Origin: Flagellimonas spongiicola
GTDB taxonomy: Bacteria > Bacteroidota > Bacteroidia > Flavobacteriales > Flavobacteriaceae
Length of the DNA: 64,000 nucleotides
Reading direction: 5' to 3'
Assembly (NCBI RefSeq): GCF_023502425.1
Contig: NZ_JAMFMA010000003.1
Coordinates: 372,001 to 436,000, forward strand
This document shows, piece by piece, positions 1 through 9,057 of the stretch. Below the pieces are notes generated by a model. That model saw only the letters and a list, made by a program, of their open reading frames with translations, did no database searches and was not told where the DNA came from. Numbering within the stretch: position 1 is the first letter of the stretch; every line of letters begins with the position of its first letter. The position numbers and the translations under genes are program-made.

Positions 1-2
1 CT

Positions 3-287
3 GGCGGTACCATAGCATGGAAAGCTGCATTAAAAGGCTTGCCGATGAAATCTTTGACCGCTATTTCTCCTACTAGAATTCGTTTTGAGGAAAACAAGCC
101 TGAAATTCCAATGGATTTGATTTTTGGTGAATGTGACAAATTCAAGCCAAGTATGAAATGGGCTATGAAAGTTGGTGCTGACTTAAAGATTATCCCAAGT
201 TTTGGGCATCAATTGTACTCCGACGAAAAAATCATTACCGATGTCTGCTTGGATCTTTTGGAAAAAGTAACCAAAAAAGCAATCTAG
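3..287 (+). CDS. Alpha/beta hydrolase, C-terminal part (cut by window start)
   Basis: The reading frame is open from base 3 and ends at a TAG at 285-287, so only about the last 94 residues are present. It begins with GGTIAWKA, which looks like the stretch just after a nucleophile elbow. It then has a strand ending IFGECDKF, where the Asp may be the catalytic acid, and [12 protein letters not shown], where the His may complete the triad. This layout fits an alpha/beta-fold hydrolase or dienelactone-hydrolase-like protein. The nucleophile itself lies outside the window, so the assignment is inferred from the C-terminal half only. The stop overlaps the clpX stop by four bases in a convergent arrangement, leaving no room for a separate terminator. 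Confidence 0.6.
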   Translation, partial: GGTIAWKAALKGLPMKSLTAISPTRIRFEENKPEIPMDLIFGECDKFKPSMKWAMKVGADLKIIPSFGHQLYSDEKIITDVCLDLLEKVTKKAI

Positions 288-1546
288 GATACTGCTTTTA
301 ATTTTTTGATGGTCTCGTAGGATAGTTTTTCCTCAGCGTAGGCTTTTGTAACCTTGAATTCTTTGTCTTCAGTACTTGGAAGCTCAAACATTGCGTCAGT
401 AAATACTGCCTCGCATAATGAGCGAAGTCCTCTTGCACCTAATTTGTATTCGACTGCTTTATCCACAATGTAGGTCAAGGCTTGCTCTGTAATACTAAAG
501 GTTATGCCGTCCATGGCAAACAATTTTTCGTATTGCTTGATAATGGCATTTTTAGGTTCAGTAAGAATAGCGCGCAAGGTTTTGGCATCCAATGGGTTCA
601 TATGTGTCAAAACGGGTAGACGTCCAATTATCTCAGGGATCAAGCCAAATTCTTTTAGATCCTTTGGAATAATGTATTGCAAGATATTTTCATTGTCCAA
701 ACGATCTTCAGCTTTAGAAGCGCTATACCCTACAGCTTGCATGTTCAAACGTTTGGTAATGATTCGTTCAATACCATCAAAGGCACCTCCTGCAACAAAA
801 AGTATGTTTTCGGTGTTGACTTCTATGAATTTCTGATCTGGATGTTTCCGGCCACCTTTAGGTGGTACGTTGACTACTGTTCCTTCCAACAATTTCAAAA
901 GTCCTTGCTGAACACCTTCACCGGATACATCACGCGTAATAGAAGGGTTGTCACTCTTACGGGCAATCTTATCTATCTCATCAATAAATACGATACCGCG
1001 TTCTGCTTTTTCTAAATTGTAATCTGCAGCTTGCAACAAGCGTGTAAGTATACTTTCCACATCTTCACCAACATAGCCTGCTTCCGTAAGCACAGTGGCA
1101 TCTACAATGGCGAGTGGTACATTAAGCATTCTTGCTATGGTCTTGGCAATTAGGGTTTTCCCCGTACCGGTTTGCCCTACCATCACAATGTTACTTTTTT
1201 GGATTTCTACCTCGTCTTCCTTGCTTTTGGGTTGTAGTAATCTCTTGTAATGGTTATAAACGGCAACGGACATTACTTTTTTTGTGCGCTCTTGTCCAAT
1301 CACGAAGGTGTCAAGGAAATCTCTGATTTCCATTGGTTTTTTTAAGACCAATTCTGAGGATAGGTCTTGATTTTTGGATTGTTTGGATTCCTCAGCTACA
1401 ATACTGTATGCTTGTTCAATACAGCGATCGCAGATGTGCGCATCCAAGCCAGCTATCAATAAATTGGTTTCCGGCTTCTTTCTTCCACAAAACGAACATT
1501 CCAAGTTTTCCTTTGCCATATTCAGCTTACTAACATTACTGTTCAA
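284..1546 (-). CDS. clpX: ATP-dependent Clp protease ATP-binding subunit ClpX
   Basis: ClpX is the AAA+ hexameric unfoldase that feeds substrates into ClpP in the cytoplasm. The 420-residue length is normal. The N-terminal zinc-binding domain has four Cys at about 17, 20, 39 and 42. Walker A (GQTGTGKT) is at about 124-131, Walker B (GIVFIDE) at about 184-190, and the GYVG pore loop at about 157-160. A VGYSA stretch sits where the ClpP-binding IGF-type loop is expected. It lies 69 bases downstream of clpP on the same strand, in the order tig, clpP, clpX common in bacteria. The start ATG at 1546 gives [10 protein letters not shown] later Met at residue 10 ([11 protein letters not shown]) is an alternative start. 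Confidence 0.97.
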   Translation of the reverse strand: MNSNVSKLNMAKENLECSFCGRKKPETNLLIAGLDAHICDRCIEQAYSIVAEESKQSKNQDLSSELVLKKPMEIRDFLDTFVIGQERTKKVMSVAVYNHYKRLLQPKSKEDEVEIQKSNIVMVGQTGTGKTLIAKTIARMLNVPLAIVDATVLTEAGYVGEDVESILTRLLQAADYNLEKAERGIVFIDEIDKIARKSDNPSITRDVSGEGVQQGLLKLLEGTVVNVPPKGGRKHPDQKFIEVNTENILFVAGGAFDGIERIITKRLNMQAVGYSASKAEDRLDNENILQYIIPKDLKEFGLIPEIIGRLPVLTHMNPLDAKTLRAILTEPKNAIIKQYEKLFAMDGITFSITEQALTYIVDKAVEYKLGARGLRSLCEAVFTDAMFELPSTEDKEFKVTKAYAEEKLSYETIKKLKAVS

Positions 1547-1615
1547 CCACTAATAACGGAAAAAAACTCCATTTGGTTTATTCCAAAGCGGTGGTTTTGA
1601 CGGTATCAGTCGTTT

Positions 1616-2296
1616 TTATCCTTTCTCTCTTACCAATATTTCATCGATCATACCGTATTTTTTGGCCTCATCGGCTTTCATCCAGTAATCACGATCACTA
1701 TCGTCACTTACCTTATCAAATTTTTGTCCAGAATGTTTAGCAATGATGTGATAGAGTTCTTCTTTTAGTTTCAAAATTTCCCGAGCAGTGATTTCAATAT
1801 CACTGGCTTGTCCCTGTGCACCACCCATAGGTTGATGGATCATTACCCTGGAATGGGTAAGGCCACTTCTTTTACCTTCATGACCCGCACAAAGCAATAC
1901 AGCTGCCATAGATGCTGCAATACCAGTACAAATGGTTGCTACATCAGGTTTAATGAACTGCATGGTGTCATAAATGCCCAAACCGGCATAAACACTTCCT
2001 CCCGGGGAATTGATATAGATTTGAATGTCTTTGGATGCATCTGCACTTTCCAAAAACAGCAACTGTGCTTGAACAATATTAGCCACTTGATCATTGATTC
2101 CTGTACCTAAAAAGATGATACGATCCATCATCAATCTAGAAAAGACGTCCATTGCAATGGCGTTCAATTGTCTTTCCTCAATAATATTTGGAGTCATGCC
2201 CACAGGATACATGCTACTCATGATCTTGTCATAATACATGCTGTTAATTCCGTGATGTTGTGTGGCGTATTTTTTAAATTCTTTACCGTAATCCAT
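1616..2296 (-). CDS. clpP: ATP-dependent Clp protease proteolytic subunit ClpP
   Basis: This is the serine protease barrel subunit that degrades substrates unfolded by ClpX. I start it at the ATG at 2296 (MDYGKEFKKY), giving 226 residues. An upstream in-frame ATG at 2353 would add a leader that runs back through the terminator hairpin, so I reject it. The catalytic triad is visible: Ser129 in GIAASMAA, His154 in VMIHQP and Asp203 in SDRDYW. The N-terminus is about 25-30 residues longer than the mature E. coli enzyme, as often seen in Bacteroidota. It is followed by clpX. A terminator hairpin separates it from tig, so it may also have its own promoter. Confidence 0.97.
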   Translation of the reverse strand: MDYGKEFKKYATQHHGINSMYYDKIMSSMYPVGMTPNIIEERQLNAIAMDVFSRLMMDRIIFLGTGINDQVANIVQAQLLFLESADASKDIQIYINSPGGSVYAGLGIYDTMQFIKPDVATICTGIAASMAAVLLCAGHEGKRSGLTHSRVMIHQPMGGAQGQASDIEITAREILKLKEELYHIIAKHSGQKFDKVSDDSDRDYWMKADEAKKYGMIDEILVREKG

Positions 2297-2318
2297 AGGA
2301 TTTCTTTCGATTTTGCTT

Positions 2319-2354
2319 AAAAAAAAGGTGCCGAAAAATAAATTTTCCGGCACC
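2319..2354 (-). terminator. Rho-independent terminator after tig
   Basis: Arms GGTGCCG and CGGCACC, extended by AAAA/TTTT with one bulge, flank a short loop. On the minus strand the stem is followed by eight T residues. It lies between the tig stop and the clpP start, so it would reduce or stop read-through from tig into clpP. Confidence 0.8.
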
Positions 2355-2386
2355 GTAAAGATACTTAATTTTCTTTTAGCTCCTGT

Positions 2387-3709
2387 TTAGCTATAAGCTT
2401 CCTTGACAAAGTCGTCATAGTTAACTTCTTTCACCTTTAAATTGCCGTTTTCCTTATAATAAGTCAATAATTTTTGACTCATCAATTGATCGGATAATCT
2501 TTTTACCTCGTCTTGGTTCCCCATAATCCTGTTGGCGATGTTCTCCAACTCTTCTTCTTGTGGATCCATATGACCGTATTGCGCCATTTGTGATTTGATG
2601 AAACCTTTGGCAAATTCTTTTAGTTCATCAAATTGTACCTGAAGGTCGTTTTCTTTTATGATTTTACCTTCAATCAACTGATAGCGAAGTCCTTTTTCAG
2701 ATTTTTCGAATTCTTCACTGGCTTCATCGTCAGTCAAAGGATTTTCACCGCTCACCTGAATCCATTTTTTCAAGAATTCTGATGGAAGTTCAAATTTGGT
2801 GTCATCAATTAATTTTTCGGTGATATCATTCAAAAGCTTTTGATCGGACTGTTGCTCAAATTGCTTTTCAGAATCTTCTTTGATTCTTTCACGTAATTCT
2901 TTTTCAGAACTTACGCCGTCTTTTCCAAAAAGCTTATCAAATAACTCTTGATCTAATACTGCTGCTTCACGCTCATTGATTTCCTCAATATTGAAGGTTA
3001 CATCAATATTCAGTTTTTCAGCTTTTTCGCGATCAATTCCCAAAGCACTGGACAATAGGTAATCCTCTTTGAACAATCCTTTGGTTTTTAGGTTAACACT
3101 TTCACCTACTTTTTTGCCCACTAAGGCATCAACCGCTTTTTTGCTTTTGATTTTATCTAATTCAATAGTGGTTTTATGCTCAATTTCCTCTGCTTCATTA
3201 ACAAAAGTCCCTGTAACTTCATCTTTCTTGCCTACTTCTGTCTTGGAAACCAATTTGCCGTATTGTTTTTGAATACGCTCCACCTGCTCATCTATCATCT
3301 TCTTGTCTGCAACAATTTTATAGTGGGTCACGGCTTTTTTGGTCTTGACCTTTACATCAAAGTTGGGTGCTAATCCCAATTCAAATTCAAAATCAAGATT
3401 TTCATTGTCCCAGTCAAAATTATCTTGTTGCTTTGGAAGAGGATTCCCCAAAACATCCAACTTTTCCTCGGTAAGATATTTGTTGAGGTTGTCTTGAAGT
3501 AATTTATTCACCTCGTCCACCAAAACAGCTTTTCCATACTGCTTTTTGATAAGACCCATGGGTACCTGACCTTTACGGAAACCAGGAATATTGGCTTGTT
3601 TTCTGTAATCTTTTAGGATATTGTCAACTTTTTCTTGATAATCATCCTTGCTGATGGCCACTTTCACCACGGCGTTTAGCTCATCTATCTGCTCTTTTGT
3701 GATATTCAT
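2387..3709 (-). CDS. tig: Trigger factor (ribosome-associated chaperone, PPIase)
   Basis: Trigger factor binds nascent chains at the ribosome exit tunnel. The ribosome-docking signature appears as GFRKGQVP near residue 43, in the N-terminal domain. The whole protein is 440 residues and rich in Lys and Glu, with long helices in the C-terminal chaperone domain. The middle PPIase domain is divergent, as is usual in Bacteroidota. It sits upstream of clpP and clpX on the same strand, the classic tig-clpP-clpX order, though a strong hairpin separates it from clpP here. Confidence 0.93.
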   Translation of the reverse strand: MNITKEQIDELNAVVKVAISKDDYQEKVDNILKDYRKQANIPGFRKGQVPMGLIKKQYGKAVLVDEVNKLLQDNLNKYLTEEKLDVLGNPLPKQQDNFDWDNENLDFEFELGLAPNFDVKVKTKKAVTHYKIVADKKMIDEQVERIQKQYGKLVSKTEVGKKDEVTGTFVNEAEEIEHKTTIELDKIKSKKAVDALVGKKVGESVNLKTKGLFKEDYLLSSALGIDREKAEKLNIDVTFNIEEINEREAAVLDQELFDKLFGKDGVSSEKELRERIKEDSEKQFEQQSDQKLLNDITEKLIDDTKFELPSEFLKKWIQVSGENPLTDDEASEEFEKSEKGLRYQLIEGKIIKENDLQVQFDELKEFAKGFIKSQMAQYGHMDPQEEELENIANRIMGNQDEVKRLSDQLMSQKLLTYYKENGNLKVKEVNYDDFVKEAYS

Positions 3710-3808
3710 CTCCTACCTAATTTGCTATTCAAAAATGGGTGGCAAAAGTAATGCATTTTCATTAGTAGGGCAACTTTTTAAAGTGTTGAATTTCAAATGA
3801 AAACTTTT

Positions 3809-4153
3809 CTACTTGTCCTCTTTCAGTAAAGAGTGTAAAATTGATTGCAGGAAGGAAAGCAATAGGCTGAAAATTATAGCCCATAATACACTTGAAACCT
3901 CAAATCCTGGAATGAAATGCGCGGCAGTCAAAATAAGGATCGCATTGATTATCAAAAGAAATAATCCCAGGGTGAGGATGGTAATGGGTAACGTAAGAAT
4001 CACCAAAATAGGTTTCACTAAAAAATTGAGGACACTTAATACCAAGGCAACAATTATTGCGGTTTGGTACGAATCCACTCCAACACCGGGCAATACATAG
4101 CTTAGTATGACAACCGCCAAGGCATTCAGTAATAGTTTCAAAATAAGTTTCAT
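3809..4153 (-). CDS. Small four-helix membrane protein (phage holin family 4 / PF04020 type)
   Basis: I start it at the ATG at 4153 (MKLILKLLLNA), giving 114 residues. A Met nine residues earlier would place the start inside the terminator hairpin of the upstream gene. The protein is almost entirely hydrophobic with about four membrane segments, and has the NFLVKPILVILTLP and AAHFIPGFEV stretches typical of the PF04020 family. Despite the Pfam name, these proteins are common chromosomal genes of unknown role. No phage genes are nearby, so I do not infer lysis. Confidence 0.75.
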   Translation of the reverse strand: MKLILKLLLNALAVVILSYVLPGVGVDSYQTAIIVALVLSVLNFLVKPILVILTLPITILTLGLFLLIINAILILTAAHFIPGFEVSSVLWAIIFSLLLSFLQSILHSLLKEDK

Positions 4154-4164
4154 GAGGTATGGTT

Positions 4165-4197
4165 TAAATAAAAAAGGCATCGCAATTGCGATGCCTT
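4165..4197 (-). terminator. Rho-independent terminator after the SGNH lipoprotein gene
   Basis: A perfect inverted repeat, GGCATCGCAATTGCGATGCC (4176-4195), is followed on the minus strand by six T residues. It lies 24 bases after the stop of the gene at 4221-5720 and just before the start of the small membrane protein gene. Confidence 0.85.
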
Positions 4198-4220
4198 AAT
4201 ATAGTGAATTTAAGTGTAGA

Positions 4221-5720
4221 TCAATCGATGTATAGTCCAGTAAAATCCAAAGGATTTACCCCAGGTAGGTTGGAGCCATATTTGGTATTTATAGCCTCAA
4301 GAAAAGCATTTGCAATAATAGCATAACCTCTAGGTGCTGGATGAACTCCATCTAACGAAAATCCTCCTCCTGTAGCGAAGGTGCTGGTTACAACACTTCC
4401 GTCGGCTTGAGGGAATCCAGTACTGTTCAATTCGGCCAATTTGGTGTTCATGTCAACCAATGCCAAATCGTATTGGGTGGCTAGCGCAGCAATTGTGGCA
4501 TTATATGCATTTAAAGCAGTTTCAATAGCCAATTGCTCTTCTGGGGTTAAAACCCAATTATCTGCCAATGGAATTGCTACACCGTTAATTGAAGTGGGAT
4601 CTGCGGGATTCGCTAACGTGCCTATGAATGCACTGGACGGTAAAATCAACAGGTCCTCTGCAGTAGCTTGTCTCATATTTATTAAACCTGGATCAACACC
4701 TGTCAAATCTGTTAAATCTTCATCAAGCAATACTACAGCATTGGTGTCTCCAGCAGCAAACGATATTGTTCTTTTTGCCACTTCATCAGCCGTTATCAAG
4801 TTAAAACTCTGCGCTAGTAATAGGCCTCCGTTGTAAGCAGCATATGCTCCATTTAACAAATCTGCAGTTGCTTGATCAAGTGGGACGGGATTATGCGGAA
4901 CGGTTGTAAAGTATGGAACATCTGTTACGCTAGGTAAATTAGCAATAGCACCATCAGCGCCACCGGCTGTCATTGTGCTAAGGATGCCATCCAATGCACC
5001 GGCAAATACCATTGGGTCAGTAATATCATTCCTGCCATAGGAGGCTGGGTTAAGATTTCCTGTCTGATCTACGCCAGAGCCGCCATTTGTCGCATATAAT
5101 AATATGTCATTTGAACCAATCCAGGAAGTAAAGAAGGTTGCCCCTTGTGTTGCGGCATCACCAATTACGGTAGCGGTTTCCGAAGATGAGAAACGTGCAA
5201 AATATGGGTTGGCAGTTCCCATGGCCACTCCTGCTACGCTGCCATAACCTGGAGCAAGCAATTCATAACTTTTTGCGCCTGGTACTCCCATGTTATTAAA
5301 GGAACCCGAAAGTTTAGTAGATACTTCTGTACTGCCGGCACCGTCTTTTACAGTTGGTGCGGGACCATCAGGTGTGAACAATAAAATCAATCTATTATTA
5401 CTTATCGGATTGCCCTGTAAGGTCAGACCTCCTAAGTTGTCATTCATTAAAGGTTGGTTAAAAGCACCACCACCAACCAAAGCAAAGTTGGAAGCCAACA
5501 TGTTTGGAAAGGAGGCTTCTTGTCCTGCAATAAACAATGCGTTATCTGAAAATCCAGCGGTAAGTGAGTTTCCTACCGCAACATAATTGGAAAAATTCGC
5601 AGATCCTGCTGTATATGATGGCGTTGGGTCAGGGTCCGGGTTTGTTGCTGGGTCATCATCTTCACACGCAACAAAAATCAACCCTAGTAGAGGGAGTAAT
5701 AGGGCATAAAACTTTTTCAT
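4221..5720 (-). CDS. SGNH/GDSL-family hydrolase lipoprotein
   Basis: This is a 499-residue predicted lipoprotein. A hydrophobic signal ends in LIFVAC, with Cys19 as the lipid site, followed by an Asp/Pro-rich linker. SGNH hydrolase blocks are visible. Block I is YVAVGNSLTAGFSD with Ser52 as nucleophile; the usual GDS is GNS here. GSNDIL matches the block with the catalytic Asn. DGVHPAPRGY near 457-466 supplies the Asp and His. The family deacylates or deacetylates esters, lipids or glycans, and the substrate cannot be read from sequence. The middle is longer than in minimal SGNH enzymes. It is probably on the outer membrane. It has its own terminator, and a palindrome lies about 100 bases upstream. 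Confidence 0.8.
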   Translation of the reverse strand: MKKFYALLLPLLGLIFVACEDDDPATNPDPDPTPSYTAGSANFSNYVAVGNSLTAGFSDNALFIAGQEASFPNMLASNFALVGGGAFNQPLMNDNLGGLTLQGNPISNNRLILLFTPDGPAPTVKDGAGSTEVSTKLSGSFNNMGVPGAKSYELLAPGYGSVAGVAMGTANPYFARFSSSETATVIGDAATQGATFFTSWIGSNDILLYATNGGSGVDQTGNLNPASYGRNDITDPMVFAGALDGILSTMTAGGADGAIANLPSVTDVPYFTTVPHNPVPLDQATADLLNGAYAAYNGGLLLAQSFNLITADEVAKRTISFAAGDTNAVVLLDEDLTDLTGVDPGLINMRQATAEDLLILPSSAFIGTLANPADPTSINGVAIPLADNWVLTPEEQLAIETALNAYNATIAALATQYDLALVDMNTKLAELNSTGFPQADGSVVTSTFATGGGFSLDGVHPAPRGYAIIANAFLEAINTKYGSNLPGVNPLDFTGLYID

Positions 5721-5820
5721 ACTAATAGCTATTTGAGTTAGACTAGGTTACCTAATGGTTACCCCGATTTGACCAAATCTATATCAAATTTGTCATCCAG
5801 ACAATAAAATGGGCAAAAAA

Positions 5821-5836
5821 ATTATGCATGCATAAT
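5821..5836. promoter_or_regulatory. 16-bp perfect palindrome, possible operator
   Basis: ATTATGCATGCATAAT is a perfect palindrome in the gap between the esterase stop and the SGNH lipoprotein start at 5720. The same 16 bases occur inside the 32-bp palindrome ahead of etfB at 43675-43690. A protein-binding site is inferred from symmetry and recurrence. No binding protein can be named. Confidence 0.5.
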
Positions 5837-5851
5837 AAAATGCATTGTTTT

Positions 5852-6622
5852 TTACGAATTCAGAAATGCTATGGACTTATCAAAAAACTGACTGGGATTT
5901 TCCGCATGCAACCAGTGTCCTGCTTTTTCTATTGTTTGGATATCAGCCTTTGGGAAATGTCGTTTTATTTCGGTGTAATCGTTGGGAAGAATGTACTCTG
6001 ATCGATCTCCTCTTAGAAAAAGTGTGGGTCCATCAAAGGTAGCATTGGTGTCAATGCTTTCACCAATTTCATCCATTTTATCCTTTAAAACGCTATAATT
6101 TAAGCGCAACCCAAGCTTTCCAGGTTCAGCCCAATAAAGGTTTTTTAGTAAAAATTGCCGAGTGCCGAACTCTGACAGATACTTTGAAAGTACTTCATCC
6201 GCTTGTTTACGGGAATTGATGATGTCAAAATCCAAATGCCCTAATGCATCAATTATAGGCTGGTGATGCGGGGGATAGTATTTTGGCGAAATATCCGCAA
6301 CCAATAGCTTGTTGATGACTTCTGGATGTGAAGTTGCGAGTTGCATTGCAGTTTTACCTCCCATTGAGTGCCCGATGATTGCTGCGCTGTCCAAGTTGTT
6401 TATGTACATGTAGTGCAATACATCCTGAGCCATTAGCTGATAGTCAAATTCTACAGCGTGAAAACTCTTTCCGTGGTTGCGCTGGTCTACAAGATGCACA
6501 TGATATCCTTGCTCGGCATATTTGGCACCTAGTGTTTTCCAATTATCGGACATCCCTAGAAAACCATGTAAAATAATCAAGGGTTTGCCTTCGCCTAATA
6601 TTTTAGCATGCAATACTTCCAT
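5852..6622 (-). CDS. Alpha/beta hydrolase (YbfF-like esterase)
   Basis: This is a 256-residue cytoplasmic alpha/beta-fold hydrolase without a signal peptide. The oxyanion-hole motif LHGFLG lies at about 18-23, the nucleophile elbow GHSMGG carries Ser86, and a C-terminal AGHWLHAENP supplies His236. HGF with GHSMGG and the AGHWLHAE ending is typical of the YbfF/ABHD11 esterase group. Its start overlaps the pdxJ stop by one base (TAATG), so the two are co-transcribed and probably translationally coupled. No specific substrate can be inferred. Confidence 0.85.
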   Translation of the reverse strand: MEVLHAKILGEGKPLIILHGFLGMSDNWKTLGAKYAEQGYHVHLVDQRNHGKSFHAVEFDYQLMAQDVLHYMYINNLDSAAIIGHSMGGKTAMQLATSHPEVINKLLVADISPKYYPPHHQPIIDALGHLDFDIINSRKQADEVLSKYLSEFGTRQFLLKNLYWAEPGKLGLRLNYSVLKDKMDEIGESIDTNATFDGPTLFLRGDRSEYILPNDYTEIKRHFPKADIQTIEKAGHWLHAENPSQFFDKSIAFLNS

Positions 6623-7338
6623 TACTTCAATCTGTGTAAGTACATGTTAACCACATTTTCAATCCCTAAATAAATGGATTCACAAATTAGTGCGTGACCT
6701 ATGGAAACTTCCAATAGATTGGGAATGTTGTCCTTAAAGAACGTAATGTTATCCAAACTAAGGTCATGCCCTGCGTTGACGCCTAAGTTTAAGTCATTTG
6801 CTACGTAAGCGGCATCGGCAAAAGGACGAACCCCAGTTTCCTTTTCACCTTTTAGAAATGCATCCGCATAGCTTTCGGTATATAGTTCAATGCGGTCAGT
6901 GCCAGTTTCTGCAGCACCCTGTACCATCTTTACATCCGGATCTACGAATATAGAGGTGCGAATTCCGTTTTTCTTGAAGGTCTTTATTACGTCAATCAAA
7001 AAATCCTTGTGTTTTAGCGTATCCCACCCGGCATTTGAAGTAATGGCATCTTCAGCATCTGGTACCAATGTTACTTGGGTTGGCTTCACTTCCAAAACCA
7101 GGTCTATGAACTTGGGAATGGGATTTCCTTCAATATTGAACTCTGTTGAGACAACCTTTTTAAGGTCTCGCGCATCTTGATAACGGATATGGCGTTCATC
7201 AGGTCTTGGATGAATGGTAATTCCTTGAGCACCGAACGACTCTATATCTTGAGTGGATTTTACGAGGTTGGGAACATTACCACCTCTAGAATTACGAAGC
7301 GTGGCCAGCTTATTTATATTGACACTAAGTTTTGTCAT
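6622..7338 (-). CDS. pdxJ: Pyridoxine 5'-phosphate synthase PdxJ
   Basis: PdxJ condenses 1-deoxy-xylulose 5-phosphate with 3-amino-2-oxopropyl phosphate in the DXP-dependent vitamin B6 pathway. The 238-residue length is normal. Recognisable stretches are LSVNINKLATLRNSRGG near the N-terminus, GITIHPRPDERHI, VTLVPDAEDAITSN, and GVNAGHDLSLDN near the C-terminus, all family signatures of this TIM-barrel enzyme. It leads a two-gene transcript with the esterase. A TAnnTTTG element lies just upstream. Confidence 0.96.
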   Translation of the reverse strand: MTKLSVNINKLATLRNSRGGNVPNLVKSTQDIESFGAQGITIHPRPDERHIRYQDARDLKKVVSTEFNIEGNPIPKFIDLVLEVKPTQVTLVPDAEDAITSNAGWDTLKHKDFLIDVIKTFKKNGIRTSIFVDPDVKMVQGAAETGTDRIELYTESYADAFLKGEKETGVRPFADAAYVANDLNLGVNAGHDLSLDNITFFKDNIPNLLEVSIGHALICESIYLGIENVVNMYLHRLK

Positions 7339-7360
7339 GGATTTCCTTTTTTTGGAATGT

Positions 7361-7368
7361 CAAAAATA
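7361..7368 (-). promoter_or_regulatory. Putative -7 promoter element for pdxJ
   Basis: On the minus strand this reads TATTTTTG, matching the Bacteroidota -7 consensus TAnnTTTG, 23 bases before the pdxJ ATG. I see no clear -33 TTTG at the usual spacing. Confidence 0.35.
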
Positions 7369-7426
7369 CAAATTGGGCACGCCTTTTGCGATATAAAATT
7401 AGTATTTTGCACCCAATAGAATAGTT

Positions 7427-8083
7427 ATGCAAATCCAAAGCAAAATTATCAACACTGTCCCTATTTTCGAGGTTTCAGAAACTTTGGAAGAAGTTATTGG
7501 TTTTTTTAAGGAAACCACTTTTTCGCATGTAGCGGTAACCGAGAACGGATCATATATTGGCTCGCTGTCTGAAAATGACCTTGCTTGCTTTGAGCCAGAT
7601 AAAACGATTGATGCGTTTCGAATTGATTTGGAAAACTTTTTTGTAAAGAAAGACACCTTGTGGTTGGATGTGTTGGAGGCTTTTGCCAGAAATGAAGCCA
7701 ATATTATCCCGGTATTGGATGAGCAACAAGTTATTGTTGGCTATTATGACCTTGGAGATGTTGTAGCCGATTTTATTGACACACCATTTTTTAAAGAGCC
7801 TGGTGGGATTTTGGTTATTGCAACGGGGATTAAGGATTACTCCTTTAGCGAAATTGCCCAAATTGTGGAAAGCAATAATGCACGACTTCTAGGTGCATTT
7901 ATCACGGATTCCCAAAATGATGTTGTTCAGATTACCCTTAAGATAGGTACGCTGAACCTCAATGAAGTTGCACAGACCTTTAGGCGCTATAACTATTCCA
8001 TAGTTTTTGGAAACTCTGATGATCAATTCTTGGAAGACCTAAAGCAACGATCGGATTACTTGGAAAAATACCTTAACGTTTAA
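7427..8083 (+). CDS. CBS-domain protein
   Basis: This is a 218-residue cytoplasmic protein with a pair of CBS motifs across about residues 1-125, including FKETTFSHVAVTENGSYIGS and ANIIPVLDEQQVIVGYYD. An ACT-like C-terminal half follows (GGILVIATGIKDYSFSEIAQ). CBS pairs usually bind adenosyl nucleotides and act as regulatory modules. Only one base separates its stop from the nadK start, so it is co-transcribed with NAD kinase. A role in sensing nucleotide state for NAD metabolism is suggested by context only. Confidence 0.8.
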   Translation: MQIQSKIINTVPIFEVSETLEEVIGFFKETTFSHVAVTENGSYIGSLSENDLACFEPDKTIDAFRIDLENFFVKKDTLWLDVLEAFARNEANIIPVLDEQQVIVGYYDLGDVVADFIDTPFFKEPGGILVIATGIKDYSFSEIAQIVESNNARLLGAFITDSQNDVVQITLKIGTLNLNEVAQTFRRYNYSIVFGNSDDQFLEDLKQRSDYLEKYLNV

Positions 8084-8084
8084 T

Positions 8085-8966
8085 ATGAAAGTCGCGATTT
8101 ATGGCCAGACTTTCAATGAGCAAGACAAAACTTGTGTGTGGGACTTGTTGGAAGAACTGAAAGGGGAAAATGCCACTGTTTTTATAGAAGAGGAATTCTG
8201 TATGCAAATAGATGGATGCCTCTCAGGATATGAGTATGGTAAGTTTTCTCAGGATACCGGCTTGGACAGTACTTTTGATATGTTCGTAAGTTTTGGTGGT
8301 GACGGGACCATGTTGCGCGCTGTGACCTATGTGCGTGATTTGGGAATACCAATAGTAGGCGTCAATACCGGAAGACTTGGATTTTTGTCCACTTTCAAAA
8401 AAGAAGATGTTAGAAAAGTAGTTACAGAGTTTGTAGCAGGACATTACAGTATAGAAGAACGCAGTTTGGTAGAAGTGGCCCTTGGCCCTGATCTGGAAGA
8501 GTTTGGGGAATTGAACTTTGCAATGAACGAAATAACCGTCAGTAGAAAGGATACAACATCCATGATTACTGTGGATACCTATCTTAATGAAGAATATCTC
8601 ACTTCGTATTGGGCAGATGGTCTTATCATTGCTACACCAACAGGTTCAACGGGGTATTCCTTGAGTTGTGGAGGACCTGTTATTGTGCCAACAGCTAAAT
8701 CTTTGGTATTAACACCTATTGCTCCACATAATCTTAGTGCTAGGCCCTTGGTGATTTCTGATGATGTTCACATACGGCTTCGGGTTTCAGGACGGGAAGA
8801 AAATCATTTGGTCTCTTTGGATTCAAGAATTGCGAGCATTCCCAATGGAAAGGAAATTCGAATCAGAAAATCCGATTTTACGATAAAAATGATTGAATAT
8901 AAGTCAGAAAGCTTCTTAAAAACCCTGCGGAACAAATTACTTTGGGGCGAAGATAAACGCAATTAG
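8085..8966 (+). CDS. nadK: NAD kinase
   Basis: NAD kinase phosphorylates NAD to NADP in the cytoplasm. The 293-residue protein has the catalytic GGDG motif at 71-74 (FGGDGTMLRA), NTGRLGFLS, the NE-containing strand FAMNEITV, and PTGSTGYSLSCGGP, all standard for the family. It directly follows the CBS-domain gene with a one-base gap. Confidence 0.97.
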   Translation: MKVAIYGQTFNEQDKTCVWDLLEELKGENATVFIEEEFCMQIDGCLSGYEYGKFSQDTGLDSTFDMFVSFGGDGTMLRAVTYVRDLGIPIVGVNTGRLGFLSTFKKEDVRKVVTEFVAGHYSIEERSLVEVALGPDLEEFGELNFAMNEITVSRKDTTSMITVDTYLNEEYLTSYWADGLIIATPTGSTGYSLSCGGPVIVPTAKSLVLTPIAPHNLSARPLVISDDVHIRLRVSGREENHLVSLDSRIASIPNGKEIRIRKSDFTIKMIEYKSESFLKTLRNKLLWGEDKRN

Positions 8967-9057
8967 CAGTGTTGAAACAATAAAAGAAGTCAAAAACTGT
9001 TTAACAAGGGAGAACTTTTGTAACCCAATATTCTATAGACTTTCCTCTACTTCTAAA

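Noticed and set aside
284..287. Frameshift or fusion between the hydrolase and clpX
   Set aside because: The four-base overlap is simply two convergent stop codons; both proteins end at normal family positions.
3809..4153. Phage holin suggesting a prophage
   Set aside because: PF04020 proteins are widespread chromosomal membrane proteins, and no lysis, capsid, integrase or tail genes are present.
4176..4195. Perfect palindrome GGCATCGCAATTGCGATGCC as an operator
   Set aside because: It is GC-rich, followed by six T and placed right after a stop codon, so a terminator explains it better.
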